From contig NZ_JACIEV010000003.1 of NCBI RefSeq assembly GCF_014197105.1, forward strand, positions 1 to 64,000: a DNA stretch of 64,000 nucleotides, read 5' to 3'. The position numbers and the translations under genes were made by a program. The DNA is from Sphingomonas jinjuensis (GTDB lineage Bacteria > Pseudomonadota > Alphaproteobacteria > Sphingomonadales > Sphingomonadaceae). Positions 1 to 7,835 of this stretch are shown piece after piece. The first letter of the stretch is position 1. Each line of letters opens with the position of its first letter. Under the pieces are notes generated by a model. That model was not told the DNA's origin. It did no database searches and worked only from the letters and a program-made list of their open reading frames with translations.

Positions 1-110
1 CCGCCGCCGTCCCCGAGCCCGCCACCTGGGCGATGATGCTCGTCGGCTTCGCCATGGTCGGTGCCGCTTCGCGCTACCGCAGCCGCAAGACCGCGATCGC
101 CGCCGCGTAA
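1..110 (+). CDS. PEP-CTERM protein, C-terminal fragment (5' end outside window)
   Basis: Only the last 35 codons are visible, in the frame starting at base 3 and ending at a TAA at 108-110. The tail reads VPEPATWAMMLVGFAMVGAA followed by SRYRSRK. This is the tripartite PEP-CTERM sorting signal: a PEP motif, one hydrophobic helix and a basic end. In this family the tail is recognised by exosortase in the inner membrane, and the proteins are exported and often tied to exopolysaccharide or biofilm production. The body of the protein lies upstream of the window, so its function cannot be assigned. A strong hairpin follows the stop. Confidence 0.85.
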   Translation, partial: AAVPEPATWAMMLVGFAMVGAASRYRSRKTAIAAA

Positions 111-139
111 GTCAGCGCCTTCCTTCTTCAACGGGGGGA

Positions 140-169
140 GAGGCCGTCGCGGGCAACCGCGGCGGCCTC
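140..169 (+). terminator. Rho-independent-type hairpin after the PEP-CTERM gene
   Basis: A 13-bp stem (140-152 with 157-169, one T-G wobble) closes a GCAA tetraloop and is followed by a modest T-rich stretch (TTCATGTT). It lies between two convergent genes and could stop transcription from either side. The T-tract is better placed for the plus strand. Confidence 0.7.
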
Positions 170-176
170 TTCATGT

Positions 177-1019
177 TCAGCGTGGCGCGAGGGCGAGCAC
201 GCGCTCTGCGGCGGCAAGGTGCAGCCGTTCGACCATCCGGCCGGCGACCTTGATCGCGCCGTGGTTCGCGGCGGCGGGGTCGGCGAAGGCGGCGACGATG
301 GCGTGCGCCTCGGCGATCTCGTCGGCCTGCAGCGAAAAGGCGGTATTGGCGGCGGCGATCTGCGCAGGGTGGATCAGCGTCTTGCCGTCGAAGCCGAGCG
401 CGCGGCCCTGCGCGCATTCGGCCGCGAGCCGATCGGGGTCGTCGATCGCATTGAGCACACCGTCGAGCGCCTCGCCGCCGCCGGCGCGTGCGGCGGCGAC
501 GATTTGCGACAGCGCCGGGACCAGCGGCCAGCGATCGGCGCCGGGGCGTGCGCGAAGGTCGAGCGCCAGGTCGTTGGTGCCGGCGACGAGCAGCGTCGTG
601 CGCGTCGCGCGCATCGCGACGGCGATGGCGGGCAGCGCGACGAGGCCGGCACAGGTCTCGACCATCGCCCACAGCGCCGGCCCCTCGGGCCCGAGCCGCT
701 CGCGCGCCGCGACCAGATCGTCGGGGCCGTCGACCTTGGGCAGCAACACGGCATCGACCGCGGCGCCGCGCATTGCGTCGAGGTCGGCGGCGCCCCATTC
801 GGTGGCCAGCGCATTGATGCGGATCACGCGCTCGCGATCCCCGAATCCTGACGCCATCGCCGCGACCGCGGCGGCGCGCGCATCGGGCTTCGCCTCGGGC
901 GCCACGGCGTCTTCGAGGTCGAGGATGACGACGTCGCATGCCAGGTCCCGCGCCTTGGCGACGGCACGCGGGTTCGAGGCGGGCATGAATAAAGCGCTGC
1001 GGCGGGAACGAGCTTTCAT
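177..1019 (-). CDS. CitE-like HpcH/HpaI aldolase/citrate lyase family protein
   Basis: The 280-aa product begins MKARSRRSALFMPASNPRA and continues with DVVILDLEDAVAPEAK. These segments are typical of the CitE/malyl-CoA lyase branch of the HpcH/HpaI TIM-barrel family, which cleaves or hydrolyses CoA-linked or free 2-hydroxy acids using a divalent metal. The acidic metal-binding segment (LDLEDAV) and the later GKTLIHPAQ segment are both present. The length suits a stand-alone CitE-like enzyme such as a malyl-CoA lyase or citramalyl-CoA lyase. No citDF partners are adjacent, so true citrate lyase is unlikely. The substrate cannot be decided from sequence. It is divergent from cyoA. Confidence 0.85.
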   Translation of the reverse strand: MKARSRRSALFMPASNPRAVAKARDLACDVVILDLEDAVAPEAKPDARAAAVAAMASGFGDRERVIRINALATEWGAADLDAMRGAAVDAVLLPKVDGPDDLVAARERLGPEGPALWAMVETCAGLVALPAIAVAMRATRTTLLVAGTNDLALDLRARPGADRWPLVPALSQIVAAARAGGGEALDGVLNAIDDPDRLAAECAQGRALGFDGKTLIHPAQIAAANTAFSLQADEIAEAHAIVAAFADPAAANHGAIKVAGRMVERLHLAAAERVLALAPR

Positions 1020-1072
1020 TCCGCTGGTTTGCCGAATGAGATGCGGGGCACAAACCTAATATTTCCGGACCG

Positions 1073-1972
1073 ATGCGTGTCCGCAGGCAGTCACGCGTGA
1101 GATTCGTTGCCTCCAGCAGGATCGCTGTCGCCGCGACTGCGCTGATCCTGCTGGGCGGCTGCGTGCCCGGCGTGCTCGATCCCGCCGGGCCGATCGGCGC
1201 CGGCGAGCGGACGATCCTGCTCAACTCGCTCGTCATCATGCTCGGTATCGTCGTGCCGACGATCATCGCCGCGGCTGGCTTCGCCTGGTGGTTCCGGGCG
1301 GGCAACGAGAAGGCGACCTATCGGCCCGACTGGTCCTACTCGGGCAAGCTCGAACTGCTCGTCTGGTCGGTGCCGCTGCTCGTCGTGATCTTTCTGGCCG
1401 GCATGACCTGGATCGGCAGCCACCAACTCGACCCGTTCCGCCCGATCCAGTCGACCAAGCGGCCGATCCGCGTCCAGGTCGTGTCGCTCAACTGGAAATG
1501 GGTGTTCATCTATCCCGACCAGGGCGTGGCGACGGTCAACCGGCTGGTGATGCCCATCGGTACGCCGGTCAATTTCGAGATCACGTCGGGGACGGTGATG
1601 AACAGCTTCTTCATCCCCCAGCTCGGCAGCCAGATCTATGCGATGCCGGGCATGCGCGCGAAGCTGTCGCTGCAGGCGGACCGGCCGGGCAGCTATCGCG
1701 GCCTGTCGGCGCATTATAGCGGCGAAGGTTTCGCCGACATGGTGTTCCGCGCCGAAGCCGTTTCGCCCGCCGCCTTCCAGTCATGGGCGCAGTCGCTGCG
1801 CGGCCGCGGCGGCCTGCTCGACGATCGCGCCTATCTGGCGCTCGCGCGGAAGGAAGAAACCTCGCGCCCCGGCTATTGGGGCAGCGTATCGCCGAACCTC
1901 TTCGACGCGGCGGTCGCCCAGGCGGGGGTGCCGGTCCACAAGGTCGAGCATCACGGCAGGGAAAGACTCTGA
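1073..1972 (+). CDS. cyoA: Cytochrome bo-type ubiquinol oxidase subunit II
   Basis: This 299-aa lipoprotein is the periplasmic subunit of a heme-copper quinol oxidase. The N-terminal signal ends in the lipobox LLGGC (Cys30), and two membrane helices follow at about residues 40-65 and 85-105. The C-terminal cupredoxin domain lacks the Cys/His/Met ligands of a CuA centre: where cytochrome c oxidases have them, this protein reads [12 protein letters not shown]. That marks it as a quinol oxidase (CyoA) rather than CoxB. A later GTG at 1097 could also start it. It overlaps cyoB by one base (TGATG), so the two are translationally coupled. Confidence 0.95.
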   Translation: MRVRRQSRVRFVASSRIAVAATALILLGGCVPGVLDPAGPIGAGERTILLNSLVIMLGIVVPTIIAAAGFAWWFRAGNEKATYRPDWSYSGKLELLVWSVPLLVVIFLAGMTWIGSHQLDPFRPIQSTKRPIRVQVVSLNWKWVFIYPDQGVATVNRLVMPIGTPVNFEITSGTVMNSFFIPQLGSQIYAMPGMRAKLSLQADRPGSYRGLSAHYSGEGFADMVFRAEAVSPAAFQSWAQSLRGRGGLLDDRAYLALARKEETSRPGYWGSVSPNLFDAAVAQAGVPVHKVEHHGRERL

Positions 1973-3978
1973 TGTTCGGCAAGCTCAGCTGGCAAAGCAT
2001 TCCCTGGGAAGAGCCGATCCCGCTGGTCGCGGCGTCGGTGGTCCTGCTCATCGGCGCGGGCGTGCTCGCGTGGGTCTGGCGGCGTGGCTACGTCCCCTAT
2101 CTGTGGCGCGAGTGGATCACGTCGGTCGATCACAAGCGCATCGGCATCATGTACTGCATCTTCGCGATGGTGATGCTGCTGCGCGGTTTCTCCGACGCGC
2201 TGCTGATGCGCTCGCAGCAGGCGATGGCGATGGGCAACGAGGGGTATCTGCCCCCCGACCATTACGACCAAGTGTTCACCGCGCACGGCGTCATCATGAT
2301 CTTCTTCGTGGCGATGCCGTTCATGATCGGGCTGATGAACTTCGCGGTGCCGTTGCAATTGGGCGTCCGCGACGTCGCCTTTCCGACGCTCAACAACGTC
2401 TCGTTCTGGCTGACCGCCTCGGGCGCGCTGCTCATCAACATCAGCCTCGTCGTCGGCGAGTTCGCGAAGACCGGCTGGGTCGTCTATCCGCCGCTGTCGG
2501 AGATCCGCTTCTCGCCAGGCGTCGGCGTCGACTATTATCTGTGGGCGTTGCAGATATCGGGGGTTGGCACGCTGCTGTCGGGCGTCAACCTCGTCACCAC
2601 CATCCTGAAAATGCGCGCGCCGGGCATGGGCTACACCCGGATGCCGATGTTCTGTTGGACGACGCTGGCGACCAACCTGCTGATCGTCGCGGCATTCCCG
2701 ATCCTGACGGCGACGCTGGCGATGCTGACGCTCGACCGGTATCTCGGCTTCCACTTCTTCACGAACGAGCTCGGCGGCAACGCGATGATGTTCGTGAACC
2801 TGATCTGGGCTTGGGGCCACCCCGAGGTCTATATCCTGGTGCTGCCGGCGTTCGGCGTGTTCAGCGAGGTGGTGTCGACCTTCTCGGGCAAGCCGCTGTT
2901 CGGTTATCGGTCGATGATCGTCGCGACGATGGTGATCTGCCTGCTCAGCTTCATGGTGTGGCTGCACCATTTCTTCACGATGGGCGCCGGTGCCGACGTC
3001 AACGGCTTTTTCGGCGTCGCGACGATGATCATCGCGGTGCCGACGGGGGTGAAGGTCTTCAACTGGATCTTCACCATGTACGGGGGCCGGATCCGCTTCA
3101 CGACGCCGATGCTCTATTCGGTCGGCTTCATGTGCTCGTTCGTGATCGGCGGCATGACCGGCGTCCTGCTGGCGGTGCCGCCGGCCGACTTCGTCCTGCA
3201 CAACTCGCTGTTCCTGGTCGCGCATTTCCACAACATCGTCATCCCCGCGGTGCTGTTCGGCGCCTTCGCGGGCTATCAATACTGGTTCCCCAAGGCGTTC
3301 GGCTTCACCCTCGACGAGAAGTGGGGAAAGCGCGGCTTCTGGTGCTGGATCACCGGATTTTACCTCGCCTTCATGCCGCTCTACATCCTGGGGCTTCAGG
3401 GCATGACGCGGCGGCTGCAGCATTACGACGTGCCGGAATGGCAGATGTATCTGTGGGTCGCGGGCATCGGCGCGCTGTTCATCGCCGCCGGCATCGCCTG
3501 CCAGATCATCCAGCTGTTCGTGTCGATCCGGAACCGCGAGGCGCTGAAGGACACGACCGGCGATCCGTGGGACGGCCGCAGCCTGGAGTGGGTCACGACG
3601 TCGCCGCCGCCCGCCTTCAACTTCGCAGTACTGCCCAACGTCCAGGGCGAGGAGGCCTATTGGTCGGTGAAGGCCGAAGCCAAGGAGAAGGGCGAGCTGT
3701 CGAAGCGACCGAAGTACGAAGCCTTCGAGATGCCGCGCAATTCGCCGACCGGCATCGTCACTGCCTTCTTCTCGACCGCGATCGGCTTTGCGCTCATCTG
3801 GCATATCTGGTGGCTGGCGATCGTCGGTTTCTTCGGTGCCTGGGCGACGTTCGTCGTCTTCGCGTGGCGGGACGAGACGGAATATGAGGTGAGCGCCGAG
3901 GAGGCACGGCGGCTCGACGACGAGCGTCGCCGTGCCAAGGCGGCGATGGTCGGCCTGCCGCAGGACCAGATCGCATGA
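1972..3978 (+). CDS. cyoB: Cytochrome bo-type ubiquinol oxidase subunit I
   Basis: The 668-aa, multi-helix catalytic subunit carries heme b, the high-spin heme and CuB, and reduces oxygen to water while pumping protons. The start ATG at 1972 overlaps the cyoA stop and gives the usual N-terminus of the family. Visible signatures include the [16 protein letters not shown] helix, the [15 protein letters not shown] segment with the CuB histidine and the His-Tyr region, and VAHFHNIV with heme ligands near residue 420. Length matches E. coli CyoB (about 660 aa). No cyoE (heme O synthase) follows in this operon. Confidence 0.97.
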   Translation: MFGKLSWQSIPWEEPIPLVAASVVLLIGAGVLAWVWRRGYVPYLWREWITSVDHKRIGIMYCIFAMVMLLRGFSDALLMRSQQAMAMGNEGYLPPDHYDQVFTAHGVIMIFFVAMPFMIGLMNFAVPLQLGVRDVAFPTLNNVSFWLTASGALLINISLVVGEFAKTGWVVYPPLSEIRFSPGVGVDYYLWALQISGVGTLLSGVNLVTTILKMRAPGMGYTRMPMFCWTTLATNLLIVAAFPILTATLAMLTLDRYLGFHFFTNELGGNAMMFVNLIWAWGHPEVYILVLPAFGVFSEVVSTFSGKPLFGYRSMIVATMVICLLSFMVWLHHFFTMGAGADVNGFFGVATMIIAVPTGVKVFNWIFTMYGGRIRFTTPMLYSVGFMCSFVIGGMTGVLLAVPPADFVLHNSLFLVAHFHNIVIPAVLFGAFAGYQYWFPKAFGFTLDEKWGKRGFWCWITGFYLAFMPLYILGLQGMTRRLQHYDVPEWQMYLWVAGIGALFIAAGIACQIIQLFVSIRNREALKDTTGDPWDGRSLEWVTTSPPPAFNFAVLPNVQGEEAYWSVKAEAKEKGELSKRPKYEAFEMPRNSPTGIVTAFFSTAIGFALIWHIWWLAIVGFFGAWATFVVFAWRDETEYEVSAEEARRLDDERRRAKAAMVGLPQDQIA

Positions 3979-4625
3979 GCGCCGCCCCCGCCCATTCGCG
4001 CCCCGGCGGCGATCCGCACAATCTGGGCCATGGCGACGTGCCGATCAGCGAGCGCGGGCCGGCGCCCAAGCGGATCGTCGTCGCCTATGGCTTCTGGATC
4101 TTCCTGCTATCGGACTTCATCCTGTTTTCCGGCTTCTTCGCCGCCTATGCGGTGCTTGCGAAGGAGACGGCGGGCGGGCCGGCCGGGCGCGACATCTTCG
4201 ACTTGCCGCTGGTCGCGTGGGAGACGGCGTTCCTGCTGCTCTCCAGCTTCGCGTGCGGCATGGCCGCCATCGCGACCACGGCGAAGTCGGTACGCTGGTT
4301 CCAGGTTTCGATGGCGGTCACCGCGCTGTTCGGTGCCGCCTTCCTGGCGTGCGAGCTGTACGAATTCGTCCATCTGATCGGCGAGGGCAACGGTCCGTCG
4401 CGCAGCGCCTTCCTATCGGCCTTCTTCGCGCTGGTGGGATGCCACGGCCTCCACGTCACGCTGGGCATGCTCTGGCTGACGACGATGATGGCGCAGGTGT
4501 GGGCCAAGGGCTTTCGCGACGATATCGTCCGCCGAATCGCCTGTTTCGCACTCTTCTGGCACGCGCTCGACATCATCTGGGTAGCCCTATTCACCGTCGT
4601 CTATCTGTTGGGATCGGCCGCATGA
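3975..4625 (+). CDS. cyoC: Cytochrome bo-type ubiquinol oxidase subunit III
   Basis: The 216-aa product has five predicted membrane helices and belongs to the subunit III family of heme-copper oxidases, which stabilises the catalytic core. A soluble, His/Gly-rich N-terminus precedes the first helix ([18 protein letters not shown]). A family-typical [11 protein letters not shown] segment lies near residue 160. It overlaps cyoB by four bases (ATGA) and cyoD by four bases, as expected in a coupled cyo operon. Confidence 0.95.
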   Translation: MSAAPAHSRPGGDPHNLGHGDVPISERGPAPKRIVVAYGFWIFLLSDFILFSGFFAAYAVLAKETAGGPAGRDIFDLPLVAWETAFLLLSSFACGMAAIATTAKSVRWFQVSMAVTALFGAAFLACELYEFVHLIGEGNGPSRSAFLSAFFALVGCHGLHVTLGMLWLTTMMAQVWAKGFRDDIVRRIACFALFWHALDIIWVALFTVVYLLGSAA

Positions 4626-5026
4626 GCGAAACGGACGACACGCTGCATCAGGAGGACGGCGCGGGTGCCGATCGCGCGCCGGGCGAGGACGAGCCGCAAT
4701 CGATCGCCGAACAAGTCCGCGGCTATGGAATCGGGCTGGGCCTCGCGGCGGTGCTGACGCTGGCGTCGTTCTGGGCGCTGGCGAGCGGGCTGATCTATGG
4801 CCCGGCGATCCCGGTCGCGCTGATCGCGCTGGCGGTGGCGCAGATGGGCGTCCACCTGGTCTTCTTCCTCCACGTCACCAGCGGCCCCGACAATACCAAC
4901 AATGTCTTGGCGCTGGCGTTCGGCGTGCTGATCGTCGCGCTGGTGATGGTCGGAACGCTCTGGATCATGGCGCATCTCGATCATAATATGATGTCGATGG
5001 GCGATATGATCCGGATGCAGCGCTGA
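4622..5026 (+). CDS. cyoD: Cytochrome bo-type ubiquinol oxidase subunit IV
   Basis: The 134-aa small subunit has an acidic, soluble N-terminus of about 35 residues followed by three membrane helices. The conserved segment MGVHLVFFLHVT and the His-rich end of the last helix (MAHLDHNMM) fit CyoD, which assists CuB assembly and stability. The ATG at 4622 overlaps the cyoC stop. The chosen start gives the usual CyoD length with a slightly long N-terminus. It is the last gene of the operon. Confidence 0.93.
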   Translation: MSETDDTLHQEDGAGADRAPGEDEPQSIAEQVRGYGIGLGLAAVLTLASFWALASGLIYGPAIPVALIALAVAQMGVHLVFFLHVTSGPDNTNNVLALAFGVLIVALVMVGTLWIMAHLDHNMMSMGDMIRMQR

Positions 5027-5064
5027 GCGAGGACGCGCGCGAGCTGGAGCGCCGCGCCGACGCG

Positions 5065-6486
5065 TTGCTGCGGGCGGGGCGAGTGGCGGAGGCGATCGAC
5101 GCCTACGCCCGGGTGACGGCGCTCGATCCGCGTGCGGCGGCGGCGTGGTACAACCTTGGCTATCTGCTGCGCGCCGATCGCCAGTTCGAGGCGGCGCTCC
5201 ACGCCTATGGCCGGGCGATCGAAGCCGGGATCGATCGGGTGGAGGAAGTGCATCTCAACCGCGCGGTGATCCTGTCCGAATTCCTGGAGCGTGCCGAGGA
5301 TGCCGAGGCGGAACTGACGACCGCGCTGGCGATCGCGCCGGGATTTGCCCTGGCGTGGCTCAACCTCGGCAATGTGCGTGAGGATCGGGGCGACGCGCAT
5401 GGCGCGCGGGGCGCGTACGAACGGGCGCTCGCGATCGATCCGGCGAGCGGGCGGGCGCTGGCGCGGATCGCGGCCATCGACGTGTTCGAGGGGCAGGCGG
5501 CGGCGTCGGTCGATCGGCTGCGGCGGGTAGCGAGCGATCCGCGGATGCCGGTGCAGACGCGTGCCGAGGTGGCGTTCGCGCTCGGCAATGCGCTCGACGC
5601 GCTGGGTGCCTATCGCGAGGCGTTCCAGGCGATCGCCGCAGCGCACCAGATGGCTCGCGCCGCGATGCCGCCGCAGTATCGCTACGACCGCAACGCGCAG
5701 GCGGCGCTGGTCGACCGGCTGATCGCGCTGCCGCCGCTGCCCCGCGACGAGGCGCCGGGTGAAGGGCCGCAGCCGGTCTTCGTGTGTGGCATGTTCCGGT
5801 CGGGATCGACGCTGGTCGAGCGCATCCTGTCGCGCCACAGCCGGATCACCGGCGGCGGCGAGATCGAGGCGCTCCCCGCACTGGCACACGCGATGCCACG
5901 CTATCCGGCCGAGGTGGCGGCGGCGGATGCGGCGACGCTCGCCGGCTGGCGCGACGCCTATCTCGCCGAGGTAGCGCGGGCACATCCGGGCGAGGTGCTG
6001 GTGACCGACAAGCGGCCCGACAATTTCCTCCACCTCGCGCTGGTGAAGCGGCTGTTTCCCGCGGCGCCGATCATCCACACGGTACGCGCGCCGATGGACA
6101 ACCTGGTGTCGATCTGGTTCCTCCATTTCGACGACAGCATCACCTATGGCCACGACCTGGGCGACATCGTCCATTGGTATGCCCAGTATCGCCGGCTGAT
6201 GGCGCATTGGCGCGAGCGGTTCGGCGACGATATCCGCGACATCGCCTATGAGCAGGTCGTTGCCGCACCACGCGAGAGCATCGGCGGACTGCTGGCGAGC
6301 CTGGGCCTGCCGTGGGAGGAGGGCGTCCTGTCGGAGCGCGACCGGGGCGGCGTGGTGCGCACCGCCAGCGTGTGGCAGGTGCGCCAGCCGCTTCACCAGC
6401 GCTCAGTCGATCGCTGGAAGAACTATGCCGCCGAGCTGGCGCCGGTGCGCGACGCCTTCGCTGCAGCGGGGATCGCTACGGCTTGA
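5065..6486 (+). CDS. TPR-repeat protein with C-terminal sulfotransferase domain
   Basis: The product is about 473 aa. The N-terminal half is a run of TPR-like helical pairs (residues 1-200, for example AAWYNLGYLLRADRQFEAAL). The C-terminal half is a sulfotransferase of the PF13469 type, with the PAPS-binding loop FRSGSTLVER at residues 244-253 and a second conserved stretch ending in IHTVRAPMDNLVSIW. It probably moves a sulfuryl group from PAPS to a protein or glycan. The start is uncertain. No ATG or GTG is in frame after the last upstream stop, leaving TTG at 5065 or CTG at 5023 overlapping the cyoD stop. The residues between them (ELERRADAL) look like TPR sequence and favour the earlier start. 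It converges on the next gene and overlaps it by 11 nt. Confidence 0.85.
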   Translation: MLRAGRVAEAIDAYARVTALDPRAAAAWYNLGYLLRADRQFEAALHAYGRAIEAGIDRVEEVHLNRAVILSEFLERAEDAEAELTTALAIAPGFALAWLNLGNVREDRGDAHGARGAYERALAIDPASGRALARIAAIDVFEGQAAASVDRLRRVASDPRMPVQTRAEVAFALGNALDALGAYREAFQAIAAAHQMARAAMPPQYRYDRNAQAALVDRLIALPPLPRDEAPGEGPQPVFVCGMFRSGSTLVERILSRHSRITGGGEIEALPALAHAMPRYPAEVAAADAATLAGWRDAYLAEVARAHPGEVLVTDKRPDNFLHLALVKRLFPAAPIIHTVRAPMDNLVSIWFLHFDDSITYGHDLGDIVHWYAQYRRLMAHWRERFGDDIRDIAYEQVVAAPRESIGGLLASLGLPWEEGVLSERDRGGVVRTASVWQVRQPLHQRSVDRWKNYAAELAPVRDAFAAAGIATA

Positions 6487-7747
6487 CGGCGCCCTGACCG
6501 GTCACGCGGAACAGCTCCTTCAGCAAACGTTGCTCGTCGGTGCCGAGATGCGGATTCCAGACGTCGAGGATCAGGACGATGCGCGGCTGAGCGGTGGGGT
6601 TCCATGCCTCGTGCTCGATGGTGTCGTCGAAGGCGAAAGCCTCACCCTCGCGCCACGGCCGGGTCTCTCCACCGACGCGGAAGGTGCAGCCGTCGGGCAC
6701 GACCAGCGGCAGGTGGACGATGGCGCGGGTGTTGGTGACGCCGGTGTGCGGCGGGATATGAGCGCCGGGGCGCAGGATCGAGAAGAAGGCGGTCGGCGCC
6801 TTTCCCGGTATGTCGTTCTGGGGAATGGCCGCGAGCGCTGCGGCGGTGGCGGGGCAGCGTTCGCAGACCTCGTCGTTGCGTAACCCATATTCCCACAGGA
6901 AACAGGCGCTCCAGTCGGTGTTGTTGTCGAGCGCGGTCCATTTGTTCTCGGGCGTGCCGGGTTCCTGGCGGACATAGGGACGGATCGCGGGAATGCCCTC
7001 GGCGACGAGCGCCAGCGCCTCGGCGCGGATCGCGTCGGTCTGCGCCTCGAGCGCGGCGAACCAGGGGAAGAGGCGGCGGTCGAAGAACTCGTCGGCGGGC
7101 AGGAAGGGGACGTGAACACCCGACGGCTGGTTGGCGTAGATCGCGCGGCGGCCGAGCAGATGGCCGATGCAGGCGTCGATGCGGCGACCATCCGGGCCCA
7201 TCGCCGCAAGGGCGCCCCCGATCGCGTCGTTGATGCGGGCGTCGAGCGCCGCGGTATGCGCGGCGAGGAAGGTGCGGCCGCGCTGGAGCGCATCCTCGAT
7301 CATCGGCGGTCGGTCGGGCATCGCCGCCGCCATCTGGACGACGCCCGACCAGCCGACCGCCGCGGCGGTATCGTCGCCCCGGCGCTGGTTGAGTTCGGCG
7401 AGGCGAAGCTGCGCGACGAAGTTGAGCCGATCGATGTCGAGCGCGCGCGAGAGGGCGGCGGCCTCGGCATCGGCGTCGCCGCGCAGCCGCTCTGCGGTGG
7501 CGAGATTGATCAGCAGGATCGGCTGGCCCGGATCGCGTTCGGCCGCCGCTGCGAACACCCTGGCCGCCATTGCGCCATCGCCATCGGCGATCGCGCGCAT
7601 GCCGCGGGCATTGAGGACCTGCGGGTTGTCCGGCGCGATTCCCATCGCCTGGTCGAGCAGGCGGCGTTCGGTCGCGACGTCGCCGCGCTGACGGGCGGCG
7701 GCGGCATCGGCGATCAACGGGGCGAGGCGGGGGTCGGGGGCGGACAT
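6476..7747 (-). CDS. TPR-repeat protein with aspartyl/asparaginyl beta-hydroxylase domain
   Basis: The product is 423 aa. An N-terminal TPR array (about residues 1-150) precedes a 2-oxoglutarate/Fe(II)-dependent Asp/Asn beta-hydroxylase domain (PF05118). Key signatures are HIPPHTGVTNTRAIVHLPL, with the first iron histidine and the 2OG-binding arginine region, then FDDTIEHEAWNPT with the distal histidine, and RIVLILDVWNP. The ATG at 7747 was chosen because an upstream extension would run through the terminator of the neighbouring receptor gene. No strong ribosome site is visible. Both this gene and the convergent sulfotransferase join a TPR scaffold to a side-chain-modifying enzyme, which suggests they act on related substrates, perhaps linked to the adjacent receptor (inference). 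Confidence 0.85.
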   Translation of the reverse strand: MSAPDPRLAPLIADAAAARQRGDVATERRLLDQAMGIAPDNPQVLNARGMRAIADGDGAMAARVFAAAAERDPGQPILLINLATAERLRGDADAEAAALSRALDIDRLNFVAQLRLAELNQRRGDDTAAAVGWSGVVQMAAAMPDRPPMIEDALQRGRTFLAAHTAALDARINDAIGGALAAMGPDGRRIDACIGHLLGRRAIYANQPSGVHVPFLPADEFFDRRLFPWFAALEAQTDAIRAEALALVAEGIPAIRPYVRQEPGTPENKWTALDNNTDWSACFLWEYGLRNDEVCERCPATAAALAAIPQNDIPGKAPTAFFSILRPGAHIPPHTGVTNTRAIVHLPLVVPDGCTFRVGGETRPWREGEAFAFDDTIEHEAWNPTAQPRIVLILDVWNPHLGTDEQRLLKELFRVTGQGAVKP

Positions 7748-7777
7748 GATCGATCTGGTAGCCCGGAAACCAGGCAC

Positions 7778-7809
7778 AAAAAAAGGGGCGGCCGCGATGG
7801 CCGCCCCTT
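7778..7809 (-). terminator. Rho-independent terminator of the TonB-dependent receptor gene
   Basis: On the minus strand a perfect 11-bp GC-rich stem (7799-7809 with 7783-7793, 5-nt loop) is followed directly by a run of seven T (7784-7778). It lies 26 bases past the receptor stop codon and before the start of the hydroxylase gene, so it separates the two transcription units. Confidence 0.93.
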
Positions 7810-7835
7810 CAAGAGACGTCAAAGGACGTGTCCGC

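Noticed and set aside
1951..3804. A 617-aa minus-strand frame opposite cyoB
   Set aside because: Shadow of cyoB; His/Arg/Asp-rich low-information sequence with no recognisable domain.
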